A program made the position numbers and the translations under genes. From Dermacentor variabilis (taxonomy: Eukaryota > Arthropoda > Arachnida > Ixodida > Ixodidae), in the NCBI RefSeq assembly GCF_050947875.1, contig NC_134572.1, positions 131,966,605 to 132,030,604 of the forward strand: 64,000 nucleotides of DNA. The letters are read 5' to 3'. The notes below the pieces were generated by a model. That model did not search any database. It was not told the DNA's origin and saw only the letters and a program-made list of their open reading frames with translations. Shown here one piece after another: positions 40,861 through 53,100 of this stretch (position 1 is the first letter of the stretch; each line of letters starts with the position of its first letter).

Positions 40861-42650
40861 ATACATTTACGCAATAGCAAAGCTGACCTCTGGTAATCAT
40901 GTTCGAACATGCGTAAACCAATATCAAGATACTTCAAGGCTCTCGGGCGGCTGCTAAGTGGAGAGGCCATCAATGGAAACTCATCCGTTATAGGACTCTC
41001 CCCATTGTGCAGGTTTAGAAGAGAAAGCTTTCAGTTCTCGTGACTGGAACAGTCCCATGCCCGACAATTCGGAAATGTGCCTGTCACTTTTACCACAAAA
41101 AAAGAAGAAAAAGTAAAAAGAAGAAGTAGAAGAAGCGCAAGACCGTTTTTCTTCGAAATATAAAGAGAGTGCAACAAATCTCTGAGCTGAAAGATGAACT
41201 AACAGGTGATTTTTTTTTTTTTTCGAACGAACCATGCCACATTCACGTCATTCACATGCCCGAGTCATAATTATTTTGCAAGGTTGTTTCTTTCTGCTCA
41301 GTTGCGCGCAATGAAATACACGCACATAATGTGCGCAGAAACACTGTACTTAACGTTTTCTTGTGCCCATTCGTTATCATCATGAAGCATGACCACTCCA
41401 GCGCTCTTGCGTACGATGTTGAAGGATTTCGGCATGCAGTGCGAACATCTCTCAAGCCCTGCCATCCGCTTGAAGAAAGCAGAGCTAGTTTTCTTACAAG
41501 CTAGCATCGAATCGGACTGTGTGTCAAGAGGGCATATACGTCCCTGAAACAAGGTCTTTCTTCTTTTTTTTCCCGCACTATTTTCCTCGCTTATGTTTCA
41601 GACTTCCTACAACATCCTCGTGAAGGCGCGTTGGAAAGCGGCCGCTCGTCGCGTCTTTGGCTCCCGCCTCGCTCTTCGACCCACGCGATTCACCCACAAG
41701 CGACGGCTGTCAAGAGCGATTGGATGCGGGGCTTTCGAGAATCAAACTGGTCCTGCGATGAAATGAAGAAAACGGCAGAAGGAAAGCCAGGCGTGGCGCG
41801 TTCTATAGGACTGTGGCGCCCCCAGCACGGCGGGCGAACTGTTCCCATGCTTTCTCCGCTTTGCTTCGCTACTTGCTTATATTTCTGACACCGAAGGTTT
41901 CCCTTGTGCGCCCTCGTTGGCGCCCTTTCTCTGCTAGGCGTCACTCGAGTTTCTAATGGCGCCATTGCGGCCTACCACGCGCACCGAAGCTTGAGACGGA
42001 TGGATTGTTCAAAAGTTGAGACAGATAGATTATTCGAAAAGTCACACAGAGTATTACTATAGCGTGAAAAAAAAAAAATGCTACGACGTTAGAAAAAGAG
42101 CATTGATTTAATGTTGCCTAATTCTATGCGCTGCAGTTTTTTCTTGACGCATGAATAAACGGTTTCTTCGTTTTTGGTCGAAACTCGTGACGGATAGGTA
42201 ACTTGAGTTAGATGTGTTAAGCGTATGCATTCGAATATTTCGCAAGTGTTTGACGGGATGCGGATATAGGAGCCACTGAGATCACTATATGAAAATGGGC
42301 TATCTTTAAAGCGCCTGAACAATTGTCTTGTAACACGCAGCGGTTGACTTAGTAAACCTACACGGATCGTGCTGCTTTCAATGCGCTACATGGCTGGCCG
42401 CACCGTGGAACTAGTACGATGGCAGTGAAGGAAAGAGAAAGAGAGAGAGGAGAGGAAGCTAGTCGTACAGACTTCACTCATCGCAAGTGACGTATCTCTG
42501 CTAACTTCAACTTCTGCGTGTGATTTCGAAACAAATGTCACGATCTCTGCTAAATAATTCTACAGAAAATCAAATGCGCGATCAGTGGTTGTTCTTCGTT
42601 TTTTTTTTTTTTTTTGGCGAGTTATACGCTTCGAGCATGAAATTGAATTG
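40861..42650. other. Non-coding stretch downstream of labial
   Basis: No supportable gene. Poly-T runs lie at about 41211-41223 and 42600-42615, and GA-rich sequence near 42429-42460. Confidence 0.5.
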
Positions 42651-43158
42651 CCGGCGTTTTTAATGTTTGGCCAATATTTTATTAATTTTCCCCTTTTAGT
42701 TTGGACCTTTCTTTGCTTTTTCGGTTTGACTCGTATTCGCCACGCCGGAAGTGGAAGAGCAGCGGCAGCACAAGCGCAGCTCCGTAGCTGCACGAGGGGA
42801 GCAGCAGAGCAGCAGGCCTATAATTCACCCGAGCTCTACACCAGAGTTGCACAGAAGCGATGCGCCTGCACTGCACCCACGTTGCACTTGCGCGGCACTT
42901 GTGTTGTACTCGAGATACACGCACGAAGTAGGCAGGCCACGCGCGGGGAAATGGCCAGCCTGGTCGAACGGCCGCCAATACGCGTAGACGAGAGAGACGG
43001 ATCGAGAATCGGCGGTGGTGGTGGTGCGCCCCGGGTTCAAGGGGAGGGTTTAACGCGTGGCGGCCGTGGGCTGACACAGCTCGTGGAAGAAGGGTCTAGA
43101 CACTGGCCCATGTCGTGTTTCGCCGCATGCAGGCAGCTTTGGCCGCACGCTGTGGGGC
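42651..43158 (-). other. lab: Probable labial 3' untranslated region
   Basis: Sequence following the labial stop on the minus strand. The first AATAAA (plus TTTATT, 42678-42683) lies about 480 bases after the stop, so a transcript end near 42650-42665 is plausible. It is CG-rich at 42730-43110, with GCCACGCG and similar motifs. The end point is inferred from the signal only. Confidence 0.45.
42678..42683 (-). terminator. lab: Candidate polyadenylation signal for labial
   Basis: AATAAA on the minus strand about 480 bases after the stop codon. Confidence 0.45.
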
Positions 43159-43511
43159 TCATTGGCTGTCCTTCTGCTGGGGCGACGGCGGCGACAGCTT
43201 TCCCGGCGATAGCGTGCCGGCCGACGCGGCCCCGTCCGGCGGTGAGGACTCGGCTGGGATGAGGCCCTCCTTCATGCGCTTCTTCTGCTTCATGCGGCGG
43301 TTCTGGAACCAGATCTTCACCTGCGTCTCGTTCAGCTGCAGCGCCGTGGCGATCTCGATGCGCCGCGCGCGCGTCAGGTACTTGTTGAAGTGGAACTCCT
43401 TCTCCAGCTCCGTCAGCTGCTTGGTGGTGAAGTTTGTGCGGCCCGTGCCGTTGGGCCCGCACGGACCGCCGGCGCCGCCCGCGCCGAAGCCGCCGTACTC
43501 GTGCTTGGGCA
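43159..43511 (-). CDS. lab: Labial (Hox1) homeobox protein, 3' coding exon
   Basis: Encodes the C-terminal part of an anterior Hox transcription factor, a nuclear DNA-binding protein that patterns head segments in arthropods. The exon begins after TCTCTCTCGTTCCAG (acceptor AG at plus 43512-43513), reads [15 protein letters not shown], then the homeodomain from about [17 protein letters not shown] to [14 protein letters not shown], then MKEGLIP and a Ser/Pro/Gly-rich tail to a stop at 43159. The labial-specific features [20 protein letters not shown] and [14 protein letters not shown], with Trp48, Gln50 and Asn51 of the recognition helix, are all present. The tail after the homeodomain is short, as is usual for this family. 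An upstream exon must supply the N terminus and the YPWM-type motif. No such motif was found to the window end, so this is a partial gene. Splice phase 1 is inferred. Confidence 0.95.
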
Positions 43512-43525
43512 CTGGAACGAGAGAG
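43512..43525 (-). other. lab: Splice acceptor of labial coding exon
   Basis: On the minus strand a pyrimidine-rich tract CTCTCTCGTTCC is followed by AG, directly before the codons for PKHEYGG. The frame stays open into the intron by chance, so the protein should not be extended upstream. Confidence 0.8.
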
Positions 43526-43639
43526 AGGAGGAGGCGTCGGTTGCGGCGATGGGACGAGGGCGAGCTCGCGCATGCACGTGTATATATAGAGAGTGTTAAA
43601 GAGAAAGGCAGTGCCGCCAACTACAAGTTATGCTGAGAG

Positions 43640-43850
43640 AGAGAGAGATAGTATGGAGAGGAAAGGCGGAGAGGTCAATTCCAGAGGAGTGTTTTGTTTG
43701 CTACCCTACACTGGGGGCAAGGAAAAGCGCGAATAGAAAGAGCAAAAGTGGGAGAGAGTGAGCACTCCCCAGACAAAGTGTAGTGCGCACAGCAGGACTA
43801 AAATCGTTCGTGAGGCTTGCGTTCCTCAGAAGCTGCAGTAGCGCACGAAT
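43640..43850 (-). repeat. LINE 3' end within labial intron (copy 1)
   Basis: GGAAAGGCGGAGAGGTCAATTCCAG and GTTTGCTACCCTACACTGGGG match the terminal blocks of the LINE tails at 33387 and 60795 with substitutions. It lies only about 130 bases from the splice acceptor. Confidence 0.65.
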
Positions 43851-43867
43851 GACTCTATGAGGGCGAG

Positions 43868-44330
43868 ATATAAGGAAAGGCGGGGAGGTTAACCAGACGC
43901 ACGTCCGGTTTGCTACCCTGGACTGAAGGGGAGGGGATAAATGAGTTTTAAAAAGAAGAGAGAAAGGGAGCATCAGTTGCGCACACAACTTAATGTGCAC
44001 ACCAAGTCCAGAGGGTGAGACATTTTATTTACAGAAAGGGCAGAGTGTTCGGTCTGAGCTGATGCGCTCTAGAAAACTACTCTGCACTGGAAAAAAAAAG
44101 CGGGGAGGGAAAGGAAATGAAAGTTTAGGAATGGGTGAAAATGAGGAAAGGAGTGAATTCGTATCTATGCACTACACAGCAGTCATGTAATAAACCCGTT
44201 CGTCCAGTCCCGTGACATGCAGGGACCCAAATCATGCTTTCGTTGTTGGACTCGCAAGTGTATAGTAACAGGCCATGGGCCGAGAACGGCATCTTAAGAT
44301 AACGTATAGATAACTGAAGCAGCCTCAACC
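43868..44330 (-). repeat. LINE 3' end within labial intron (copy 2)
   Basis: GGAAAGGCGGGGAGGTTAACCAG, then CCGGTTTGCTACCCTGGAC, and further on CGTTCGTCCAGTCCCGTG (compare CGCTTGTCCAATCCCGTC at 33647). This is a more complete diverged tail adjacent to copy 1, giving two tails in tandem. Confidence 0.65.
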
Positions 44331-44639
44331 TAGCAACATCACCCCATCTACCTCAATATCTCGGTAGCAATCCGTGTATAATATATTTGTACAGAACAGA
44401 CGGGGGTTTCCTGTCGACACACTTACTTCGTCATGAACGCCTGAGTCATATTTCTGGCAGTTATAGCGAGATGAGTATGACTGTGTCCACGAGGAAGCCA
44501 CGAGGACCACGAGGCCACGAGGAACAAAGTGCTCGCAGCTGTCGAGATACGGACACACCAACCCGAAGACTGTGTGTGGTTTATCATGGATAGTAAGTTC
44601 CACAACCCACTTCTGATGTCCCATGTTCGCGTCTCGTGA
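44331..44639. other. Non-coding intron segment
   Basis: Contains a short imperfect tandem of CCACGAGGA units at about 44489-44525. Otherwise nothing recognisable. Confidence 0.5.
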
Positions 44640-44735
44640 TTTGCTGCGGTGGATCAGTGGCCGTGGCGTTCTGCAGTTGAGCGCGAGGTCTTAGGTTCGA
44701 CTACCGATCGCGGTGGCTGCAGTATTCTGATAGGG
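44640..44735 (+). mobile_element. SINE head fragment
   Basis: GCGGTGGATCAGTGGC, GAGCGCGAGGTCTTAGGTTCGACTACC and CGATCGCGGTGGC correspond to the tRNA-like head of the SINE at 18884, followed by a short piece of its body (TCTGATAGGGTGCGCA). The rest is missing and a poly-T run follows. Confidence 0.7.
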
Positions 44736-47169
44736 TGCGCATTAGTGAATGTTCTTTTTTTTTTTTTTGCTTTCTTTGAAGAATCTCATGTGGTAAAAAT
44801 TATTCTTGGAGCTTTCTACTGCGCCGTCGTTTTTTAAATACGTATTCATGTATAGAGAGATGTGGCATATTAATCATAAAACAACACTACAACGTATATT
44901 TGCACAGATGAGTCATTTCATTGGCAATACTGAAAACGGGACCCTCGGTTCGAAGATACAAGAAAAATAATTACGTTACATGAGAAATGAAACAGCCCGT
45001 CAGCAGAATGAACCAATATCAGGAAGAACACAAGAGAAGCGCATTGTAACAGAGTCTTCCGAAACGCTATTCCATACATCATACTATAGAAACCAATGGA
45101 AGTGACCAAAAGTGTACATTTTTTGAAGAAGTAGGAAAATATTGATAAAAACAAGCGGCGACAAAAGTGAACATTCAAAGACCCCCCCCCCCCCCTCCCC
45201 GCCATTCTGAAAGGTGAAAAAAGAAAGCAGCTATGTTGCGAAAATGCTGAGCAGATGTATTGCTTCTGGACGTTACCGGCACTGGTGTCGCAGTCAAATG
45301 CTGCGCGTAGCATCTGTAACCTATACTGATTAAAATATCCATAGATGAACACAGGTTGACGCACGTGGTAGCGTAACAAAACGTAACAAAACGATCAAGC
45401 CTGGTTTCCAGCAGTTAATGCCTACCGAACTAAAGAAGAAAAGAACTCAGCATAAGGTGTTAGCAAAGTATAAGTATTGGCTATTGAAGAATAACGCTTG
45501 AAAAAGCTTCAAATGAAGTAGCAGTAACGCCGGACTGCTATGAACAATGCTAAAAAATAAAAAAAAAAAGAATAACTGCAGGTTGCAGCATTCCTCCGGC
45601 TCTGAAATTCTCTCAAAGTTCAGACGACTTTATTTTTTGCACGCTTGCCCATTCCTCAAATAAAGCTCGTTTACGCACCTTTAAAACAGCGATGAAATAT
45701 AATTATTATTCATCAGTAATATGATGCGTGCATAGCGATTTATAATATTTCATGGCCCTGAAACCTTTTCCATAATCACTTCATTTACAGGGTATATGTC
45801 GTATGTGCTATGTGCCTCAAGACTCCTGCATATATACATATAGTCACTCATGTTTTGTTAATTGACAAATAACACGATAACTCTATTATCAAAATCATTG
45901 AATACTCGTGCTATATTAACGCACATGTGAGCATCCATTTCTTCCGATAACAGTTAACGGTTAGAAAGCTTTATTGCCCATATGCGTGGAAAGTCCGAAG
46001 CGGCGGTTTCCCTTTATCTGAAAAAATAATCTCTCTCTCTCTCTCTCATCGTTCACTCACCCGATAGTAGCATGAATCGTCTGAGCACATTCTGAAAAAT
46101 TCATTAATATGCTCACAAGAATGTATCATATTTTTGTGTTTTTCGTGTCTTACTTAGCTTATTCCATTAAGTTTCCTGTGACTACAGGGTTTGTGCGTAA
46201 TATTTTTTAAATATATTATCTACTTATAACTGTGCCTGTACTATCAGAGTACAGCCTTGCTTAACTCGCTGGGGCTTTATTGTTTATTGCTGTGTTGGTC
46301 GTGCGTACTTCACTGCTGCCGCATATTTGACGTCGCAAGCAGGAAGGACTGTAAAAATTAATCCTGAAGTTCATAAAAATTAAGTGGGAAAACAATATTC
46401 AAAACTCCTACCATAAAACGAAAGGCAACCGCACAAGTGAGAAAAAAAAAAACAAGAGCAATCTGTATCGTGTAGTCTTTTCAGTAACATTTGTTAACAT
46501 TTCCTTTTACATTCGCAGGAGAAAAAGAATGCTTCCAACGGAGAAATCCGATAGCATAGTCAGCAAATTTGCTTTCCCAAAAATGCTTTCCGCCACGAAA
46601 GGTACTCCAGTATGGAAGCTAGACAATTCTGTGATTCTCGCGCTTCTTGGAATGGTAGCATTATAGAAAATGTACTTTTACAGCACGGGGTTGAAATTCT
46701 GAGAAGCCTGGGCCGAGGAATTCGTGTCTTTAAACAATGAAATATCAGCAGCTAGGTGGCAGAAGGAGCTACGTTTTCCAGGAACATTGTTACACGCCTA
46801 GTGTTTCAGCCCACGGAGGAGTTTTTTTTTTTATCAGAGCTGTGCACTGGAGATATCATTTTTCGGTTTGACAGTATATTCATTGTCGCTTCTGCCAAGA
46901 TTTTAACCATATGTCTTGATGTTGTAACTGACTACATTTTGCAAACAATTAGGTTTTCTAGGCACCATAAAACCCAGCTTGCAGTAGTATCCCGCATACA
47001 AGCGGGGTAAATTTGAATTAGAGAAATAGAAAAAAAAAACAATACAGGCGCAATAACTAAGTATTATTTATAGTGTATATATTACTTGTTCCTTTTTGCT
47101 TGTTATGTTATGAGAGCTTTTGATTGGTAGAAATTAGGCGGTAAATGAGAGTCATTGTCCTCATACGAC
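44736..47169. other. Non-coding labial intron, AT-rich
   Basis: No supportable gene. A C-run lies at 45182-45195 and a short (CT)n tract at 46030-46047. Nothing else is recognised. Confidence 0.5.
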
Positions 47170-48730
47170 ATTGTGGTCCTCAGCCGCTGATATGTCGACT
47201 GCATGAAGATATTCTTTTCTTGAAATGTTTAATCGATCCTGTCTTGCATTAGCCGCCTGCGTCGTACTACCATCACAGATTTCCTTATCTGATCGCACCA
47301 TCTAATCCTGTGCAGTCATTGATTACTTGTTCCTTCTCTTGTCACCCATTCTGTTACCCTCATAATCAGTATGCTCAGCTGCCCTTCGCCATTTCACGTC
47401 CTGTTGAAATTTGATTTCTTCCTCTTAATAACAACTAGAATATCAGCTATAACACAAGTTTGCTCTCTATATAATTCAGATTACCGTAATTCAATCTTAT
47501 GACGTTACACCTATAGTTCTATCTACTTTTTATCTTACAGTTTGCAGCGCCCTGCATTAGCATTGGGAGAATTCACTGATTGTATGCTTTTCTTTTCAAT
47601 GAGATATACGAAAGTGGACGGTCTAGACTTGGGAGTCCAGGGTCCAGGGTTTTCTTGTGACTTAGATAAATGTACTCTTGCACGGATTAAAGACGCTCAC
47701 TGCCGTTCTTGTTTCCTTGCCAGGCTATTAAGCATCACCAAAATATTTTGAATATTTAGTCCTCAAACCTACCCTTAGATATTGCCAATTAAGGCCTTCA
47801 TTCATTTGTTGCAAGTCATCTCCAGCGTTGTTGAACCAGACAGTGTAATCTATGGGCCGCTGGTTGCTGAGATACGTTCCCCCGTTGATCATCAGAAGTA
47901 ATCCACTCCAGTTGAATGTTTTGAGTAGTTCTTACAAGCATGCGATCATTAGAACTGGAGATATTGTGTATTCTTGCCTAACAATATTTTTGACAGTTCT
48001 TTCACTTGTGAAAAATTGTGGCGGCCGTGGAATCTCTCCGGATATTTACCAAAATATTTAGGTATGCCTCAGTTAATAGGCAATGCTTCCATGAATGTGG
48101 TGTCTCTATTTAATAGAACTATATTTTATTATATAAGTGAAGGCCAGATATAGGGGTTGGTTATATTCCGAGGACATTTTAATTACCTGGCTAATGACGT
48201 AGGTCTGATAAACTGTTGATTATTATTTCTAAGGCTATCTTGTTTGCTCGGTTTGTTGAACCCAGGTGTTACCATGGCTCCCTTAGAAATTACATTGGTG
48301 AATATTTTGCAAGCTAATGGGCCTATAATTCTTCGATTTTTGACGTCTCAGTTCTTACAGATTAATATTATAGTCGCATTTTTTTTAAATTTCTGGCGCA
48401 TTTGAAGCCATGAGGCTCGGCGAACCCCATGGTCGCATGCATTTCGAGCACAATATCTCGCCATCTTTTATCCCAGTCGCTGTTATTTCATCCCTTTTTC
48501 TTGCACGTTTTTCATTGAACATGTTTTACGGAACCACTCTAAACTCACCCTTCGTTATACACAAACAAAACTTCCACTTTTTTCCAACTACGTGCAAGCA
48601 TTCTTTCGTGGTTGTTCTCAATACTATGCAATTCAGTATAGAATTCCTCTGATATCATTATTATATCGTCGCAGTCGCTGATGACATTTCCCTTGTTATC
48701 TCTGACCCCACTGACAGTTTTGACAGTTCA
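47170..48730 (-). pseudogene. Heavily decayed RTE-type LINE, minus orientation
   Basis: On the minus strand, separated blocks of an RTE reverse transcriptase are readable in shifting frames: EAYLNILVNI and RRDSTAAATIFHK (near 48055-47990), VWFNNAGDDLQQMNEGL (near 47845-47795), then MRVTEWVTREGTSNQ and CDQIRKSV (near 47360-47265). They occur in the order seen in the RTE relic at 28236, which has comparable blocks. Many stops and indels make it a dead copy. The upstream limit near 48730 is an estimate. Confidence 0.75.
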
Positions 48731-50600
48731 GCCAATTCTGTTCAGCCAATTCTTTCCGCAACCTTCACCAATATATGCTCTGGTTTTCCTGGAGTCGATG
48801 CCGTAATCCACAGTGGCGTTTTACCCAGACTGCAATTTACCAATACAATGTCGTCATACAACGTATCTTACATGTATCGCACACAACGCACCTGAAAATT
48901 AGCTTCAATAATGTTAATATAGGAATATAGTTTCCTACAAAAATACACAGCACACTTGTGCGACTATGCAAAATTACAACCCAATTTACAGCGAAGCTAG
49001 CAGTTGCAATAAGAATTTCAGTTGCCTGTAATTAAACCACATACTTCAATGTATTACCCGCATATGACTAGCCCGTTTGAAACCTTGCCCGCATATAACG
49101 ACTTCGGGCACTTCAGGAATATTTTACAAAGCCAGTAACTAATCCTCACATATTTTACTTCGCGAGAACAGTGACCATTATGTTCCCCTAATTTTCGATA
49201 AATTTGATCTCCGTGGCTTTCGTAGTTCTCCCATGGCATCGGACTAAATGCGGTGTTGTTCATAAAACACACCTACAACGCTCCAAATCGCTTGCATACA
49301 TAACATACTGCTACGGCCGTAACTATAGTACACTTCTAACTTTGCGTACGCATAACAAATAACGAGCTCCTTGTTTTAGTGAAATGTAAACTTGGTGCAA
49401 CGTAGAATTTTCACGAAACACTGGGAAACAGCGCTAAATGGCCATAGAACACTTTCGAGCACTTGCTGAAGGACTTTTTTTTTTTTTTACCACGACTGTA
49501 TTCATTCCACGCCCGTTTACCTTCGCTCACACATTTGTCGTAACGTTCCCCCACTTTTCGATAAATTTGATCTCGATGACATTTGCAGTTCCGTCAAGGC
49601 AACGGGTTTCGCCAACGGGTTTCGCCAACGGGTTTTGCCAGGGCGACGGGTCTTCGCCGCTCGTAAAACAAACTCATTATGTTAAGGACTGGCCGTTTGC
49701 GTGCACGCACGTAATTTATTGCAAAGCTGACACCGTTTTGAACTTTCTCACGCATTATATCCACAACTTGGCTCTTACTTTCACCAAGCATAAACAAGGT
49801 GCCTCGTTCAGTTAACAGAGGACATCAGGTAAACAAACTGCGAACCTTGTATTACGCATGCAAAATAAATAAATAAATAATAAAAAACAAGGATTCAGTA
49901 AATATTTGGAATGCTCCTAGTTGAAGCAGGAAAATGAATGTTTCGCCTCAGATTACAAATAGCATGCTTCTCATTTTCACCGAATTTTACTCCGCTGTCT
50001 TGCGCAGTTCTCTTAGGACTCTGGGAAACATTGTGAATAACATCAGTATGACACCTCGAAACGCCTAAATGAGGCATTTTATGCAAAGGCTGTAATTACC
50101 GTACATAAGTAAAATATTTATCGTTCGTCGCTCTAAACATGCTTCCCACTTCAACAAAATATAAACAACGACAACGTGCCTCGCATACATAGATCACAAA
50201 TGAGATGGGGAGAAAGCCTCTGTACATGCCTCCTATGAGGCGTAAAAAGTTGGAAGACAAGTTCGCAGTAATTATTTCCAAAGCACGTAATTAACCTACA
50301 CACATCGAACTTTCGGTGTACTGTATATCCATAGAATGGCCCCAATTGCCTCTAAGTATCACATCGTTGCCATTTGCAGCCCTCCTAGATAAACGGGGAC
50401 ACTTTGTAAGCGTTTCATATATTAAGCCTCTGAACAGGCCTCTTATTCGCCTCAAACAGCGCCTTTAAAAGCCGGAAAGGAGGGCTTAGCAGATCTCATT
50501 TTACGGCTAACACACACACTTCAGGATTTGTCTCCAGATTGCCCTAACATTCCCCACATTTCCTCAAGATATTAACTTTGTGTGCGATCTCTCTTTTTTT
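48731..50600. repeat. Possible diverged tandem array (unit about 363 bp)
   Basis: The 19-base core TTTTCGATAAATTTGATCT occurs at 49192-49210 and again at 49555-49573, 363 bases apart, each preceded by a GTTCCCC-type block. More diverged relatives may be present around 49970 and 50340 (CAGTTCTC and ATTTGCAG blocks). A 13-bp triplicate (AACGGGTTTCGCC) lies at 49601-49640. No coding feature is present. Array extent and copy number are uncertain. Confidence 0.35.
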
Positions 50601-51059
50601 TTTTTTTTCAGATAACCGTCAACACTGGCATACAGCGCTTTTAAGCGCTTCTAGTTGCACTGTACAGATCCGCTGTAAAATTACTAGATAGAGCTCTGGA
50701 GGTCGTGCCTATGGATGCTGTAAGCATGGCGGTTCGTCCTTCCGGCTTCAAACGGCTTTCTGACTTTGCTCAGCCACCTTTGACAAACTGGACAAGCGCC
50801 CAATGACAGAAAACAAGATCCTTGGAAGCTGGCCTACGCGAACATCAGCGCGATCGGCTATGAAGGCGCTGCTGCGGTATTTAAAAGACACTGGACTTTC
50901 TGACAGATTGTGACTTCATTGTGTGACGCAGGATTGTGCGGTGACACCGCATAACACTAGGATCGCCTTTCCGGGCTGCGTGACAGTACCCACAGAAACA
51001 GTTTGTGTGCACGTGCATGTGTGTATGATTTGATTTTTCTATATTTCTTTATTTTTTAT

Positions 51060-51185
51060 CCTTCTCTCTCTCACCTATCGCATCCCCTCGCCCCTCCCCC
51101 AGTACAGGGTAGCCAACCGGAGATAATCTCTGGTTAACCTCCCTGTCTTTCCTTTGCCTTTCTCTTTCTCTCTCTCTTTCTCACT
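51060..51185 (+). repeat. LINE 3' end, plus orientation
   Basis: CAGTACAGGGTAGCCAACCGG, CTCTGGTTAACCTCCCTG and TCTTTCCTTTGCCTTTC are the reverse complement of the terminal blocks at 33400-33460 and 60820-60870. A 5'-truncated tail. Confidence 0.75.
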
Positions 51186-51204
51186 TTGAATGTTGATGAT
51201 TTTC

Positions 51205-51285
51205 ACCACCACCACCACCACCATCATTATCATCATCATCACCATCATCATCATCTTCTTCTTCTTCTTCTTCTTCATCATATTT
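51205..51285. repeat. Triplet microsatellite (CAC)(ATC)(TTC)
   Basis: Successive CAC, ATC and TTC runs follow a LINE tail and probably grew from it. Confidence 0.9.
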
Positions 51286-51404
51286 TTACGTTCACTGCAT
51301 GACAAAGGCATCTCCCAGCGATTTACGATTGCCCCTGTCTTGTGCCAGATGATCCCAATTTGTGCCTGCAAATTTTCTAATTTCGCATAACATGACATCA
51401 AGCT

Positions 51405-51552
51405 CTTCATATCAAGATGAACTACGGGCTGTCCAGAGGGTCCGCGATGGCGCCATAAGGCTCGGCCTGACGGTGCCGACGTGAACGCGGTCCGAGTCGA
51501 TTTGAAAAGACCGGGCTTCAGGACCCTAATAAAGTTTTGTGAATGAATGAAT
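51405..51552 (+). mobile_element. 3' end of a second LINE type with (TGAA)n tail
   Basis: Plus frame reads YQDELRAVQRVRDGAIRLGL and then VPT before a stop, resembling the extreme C terminus of tick LINE polyproteins (memory-based). It is followed by CAGGACCCTAATAAAGTTTT and a GTGAATGAATGAATC tail. Severely 5' truncated. Confidence 0.6.
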
Positions 51553-52209
51553 CAACCTACTGTTGCGACTAGGGTGGCGTTTAGGGCCTGGAATCCACCA
51601 AGCCCATCGACTACTTTCTTTATTGATTCTTTATTGATTTATTTAAGACAACGAACAGATTGTCTTAGGGGATTGTCGACGTCAAGTTGTAGAAAATGAA
51701 TCAAGAGGGTTTATTTAGCTTAGTTACACGACTTCAGTGCGAAAGCCCACTCCATGCAGGAGCAAGTTAACGTCTCAGTTCACATCAGGACCCTTCTCTC
51801 CACACTCTCGAAAAAGTATCTGCTTTTAATCCCGTCGTTTTCCCTAGGCGAGTCGACTAGGGAATCTGAAGACTGTCCAGCAGCAAGTCACCATCGTCGA
51901 CTCTGTTGCGATACCACGCCCAGGCTACCCATCACCCGCAGTAACTCCGCCCCGAAGAAACATGGTTGTAGTTTGTGCCAAAAGAAATCATCCCGCGACA
52001 CCTGGTTCGTTGGTTGTGGCCCACCCCGTCCTTTGTTCAGTCTGCAAGGTGAAGCGCGGGCTGAGGGCCTTTTGGGGAATCCTGCAGCAGCCGAAATACA
52101 CGCTGTCTTTCTACTCGTCTAATTAACTGCGCTTATCCATTAATGACGGGGTTCCCTCTCCTTCATCCTCTTCTTTGGTTTCTAGGTAATGGGGGTGGGG
52201 GGTGGGGTT
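51553..52209. other. Non-coding labial intron
   Basis: No supportable gene. A 122-codon frame at 51754-52122 has no recognisable domain. Confidence 0.5.
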
Positions 52210-52600
52210 GAGACGTAACATTACACAACTTTTATGCAGTCATCGACCGCGCTTTCCTTCCCTGGCACCCATTCCGTAACGCTAATGGTCACAGAATCTG
52301 CCCTACGCTTTACGTGGCCTGTCTAGCTACATTTTGTTCTTTTACTGTCAATTAAAATATCGGCTGTGCCCGTTTGCTCTCTGATCCGCACTGCTCTCTT
52401 CCTGTCTCTTAGGGTTACAGCTAGCATTTTTCGTTCCATCATTCTTTGCGCGGTCCTTAACTTGTTCTCGAGCTTCTTTGTTAATTAACATCCAAGTTTC
52501 TGCCTCATATGTCAGCACCGGTATAATCCAATGATTGCACACTTTTCTTTCAACGATTGCAGTAAGCTCGCAGTCAGGGACCTTAACACTTCAATAACAG
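52210..52600 (-). pseudogene. RTE-type LINE C-terminal relic, minus orientation
   Basis: Minus-strand frame near 52542-52350 reads LTYEAETWMLINKEAREQ, then VKDRAKN, comparable to the C-terminal region in the relic at 28236 (nucleotide match CTCGAGAACAAGTTAAGGAC near 28920). A later block reads VTEWVPGKESAVDD. Stops and lack of the RT core show a dead fragment. Confidence 0.7.
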
Positions 52601-53044
52601 GTCATGTTCAAAATGCAACAATTTGCAATGATTACGATTGTATGAAGACACCAATTGCCCTACGGTGTTTCAAAAACTACGAGTGCTTGGAAGTTTAGAA
52701 AGATAAAGCAATATAATCGACAATGTCCCAAGGACGCTTGAAGCCACAAGTGCGAAAGTTAGACAGATTCATGTACTAACCGTCGTACCCGGGGTATAAC
52801 TGAACGATCGCATCGGCAGGAGTCCTCTCGGCATATGCGTTTACATTTTCGCTCTTTGTGTTCGCGTTGGCGCGCATTCCTTTCAGTAACATGAATCTCT
52901 ACCGATTTGCTCAAATTTTAGTCATGCTAAACTTCCCTCCGACAGTCTTCTTAGGAGAAACTATGAATATAAGAACCCACAAGACGTAAGAATACTAGCA
53001 AGGTTTACCGTTGCGCTTGAACTCCTCGGACGGTGTGTTCTAAC
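52601..53044. other. Non-coding labial intron
   Basis: Nothing recognisable. Confidence 0.5.
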
Positions 53045-53100
53045 TACAGTAAAACCTGGTTAATACGTATACCAGCTTAATAAGTAATTCCGGTTTATAT
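53045..53100. repeat. Possible pogo/Tigger-like terminal inverted repeat
   Basis: TACAGTAAAACCTGGTTAATACG followed by repeated TTAATA/TAATTCCGG blocks resembles the terminal sequences of pogo/Tigger-type DNA transposons. No transposase remnant or opposite end was identified. Confidence 0.35.

Noticed and set aside
43512..43620. Extension of the labial frame upstream to an ATG at 43620
   Set aside because: The stretch follows a good splice acceptor read outward and encodes an Arg/Ser-rich sequence unlike Hox proteins. It is intron read-through.
45780..46200. Possible Hox-cluster microRNA (mir-10-like CTACAGGG strings)
   Set aside because: Only short fragments of the motif are present and no mature-length match or hairpin was found.
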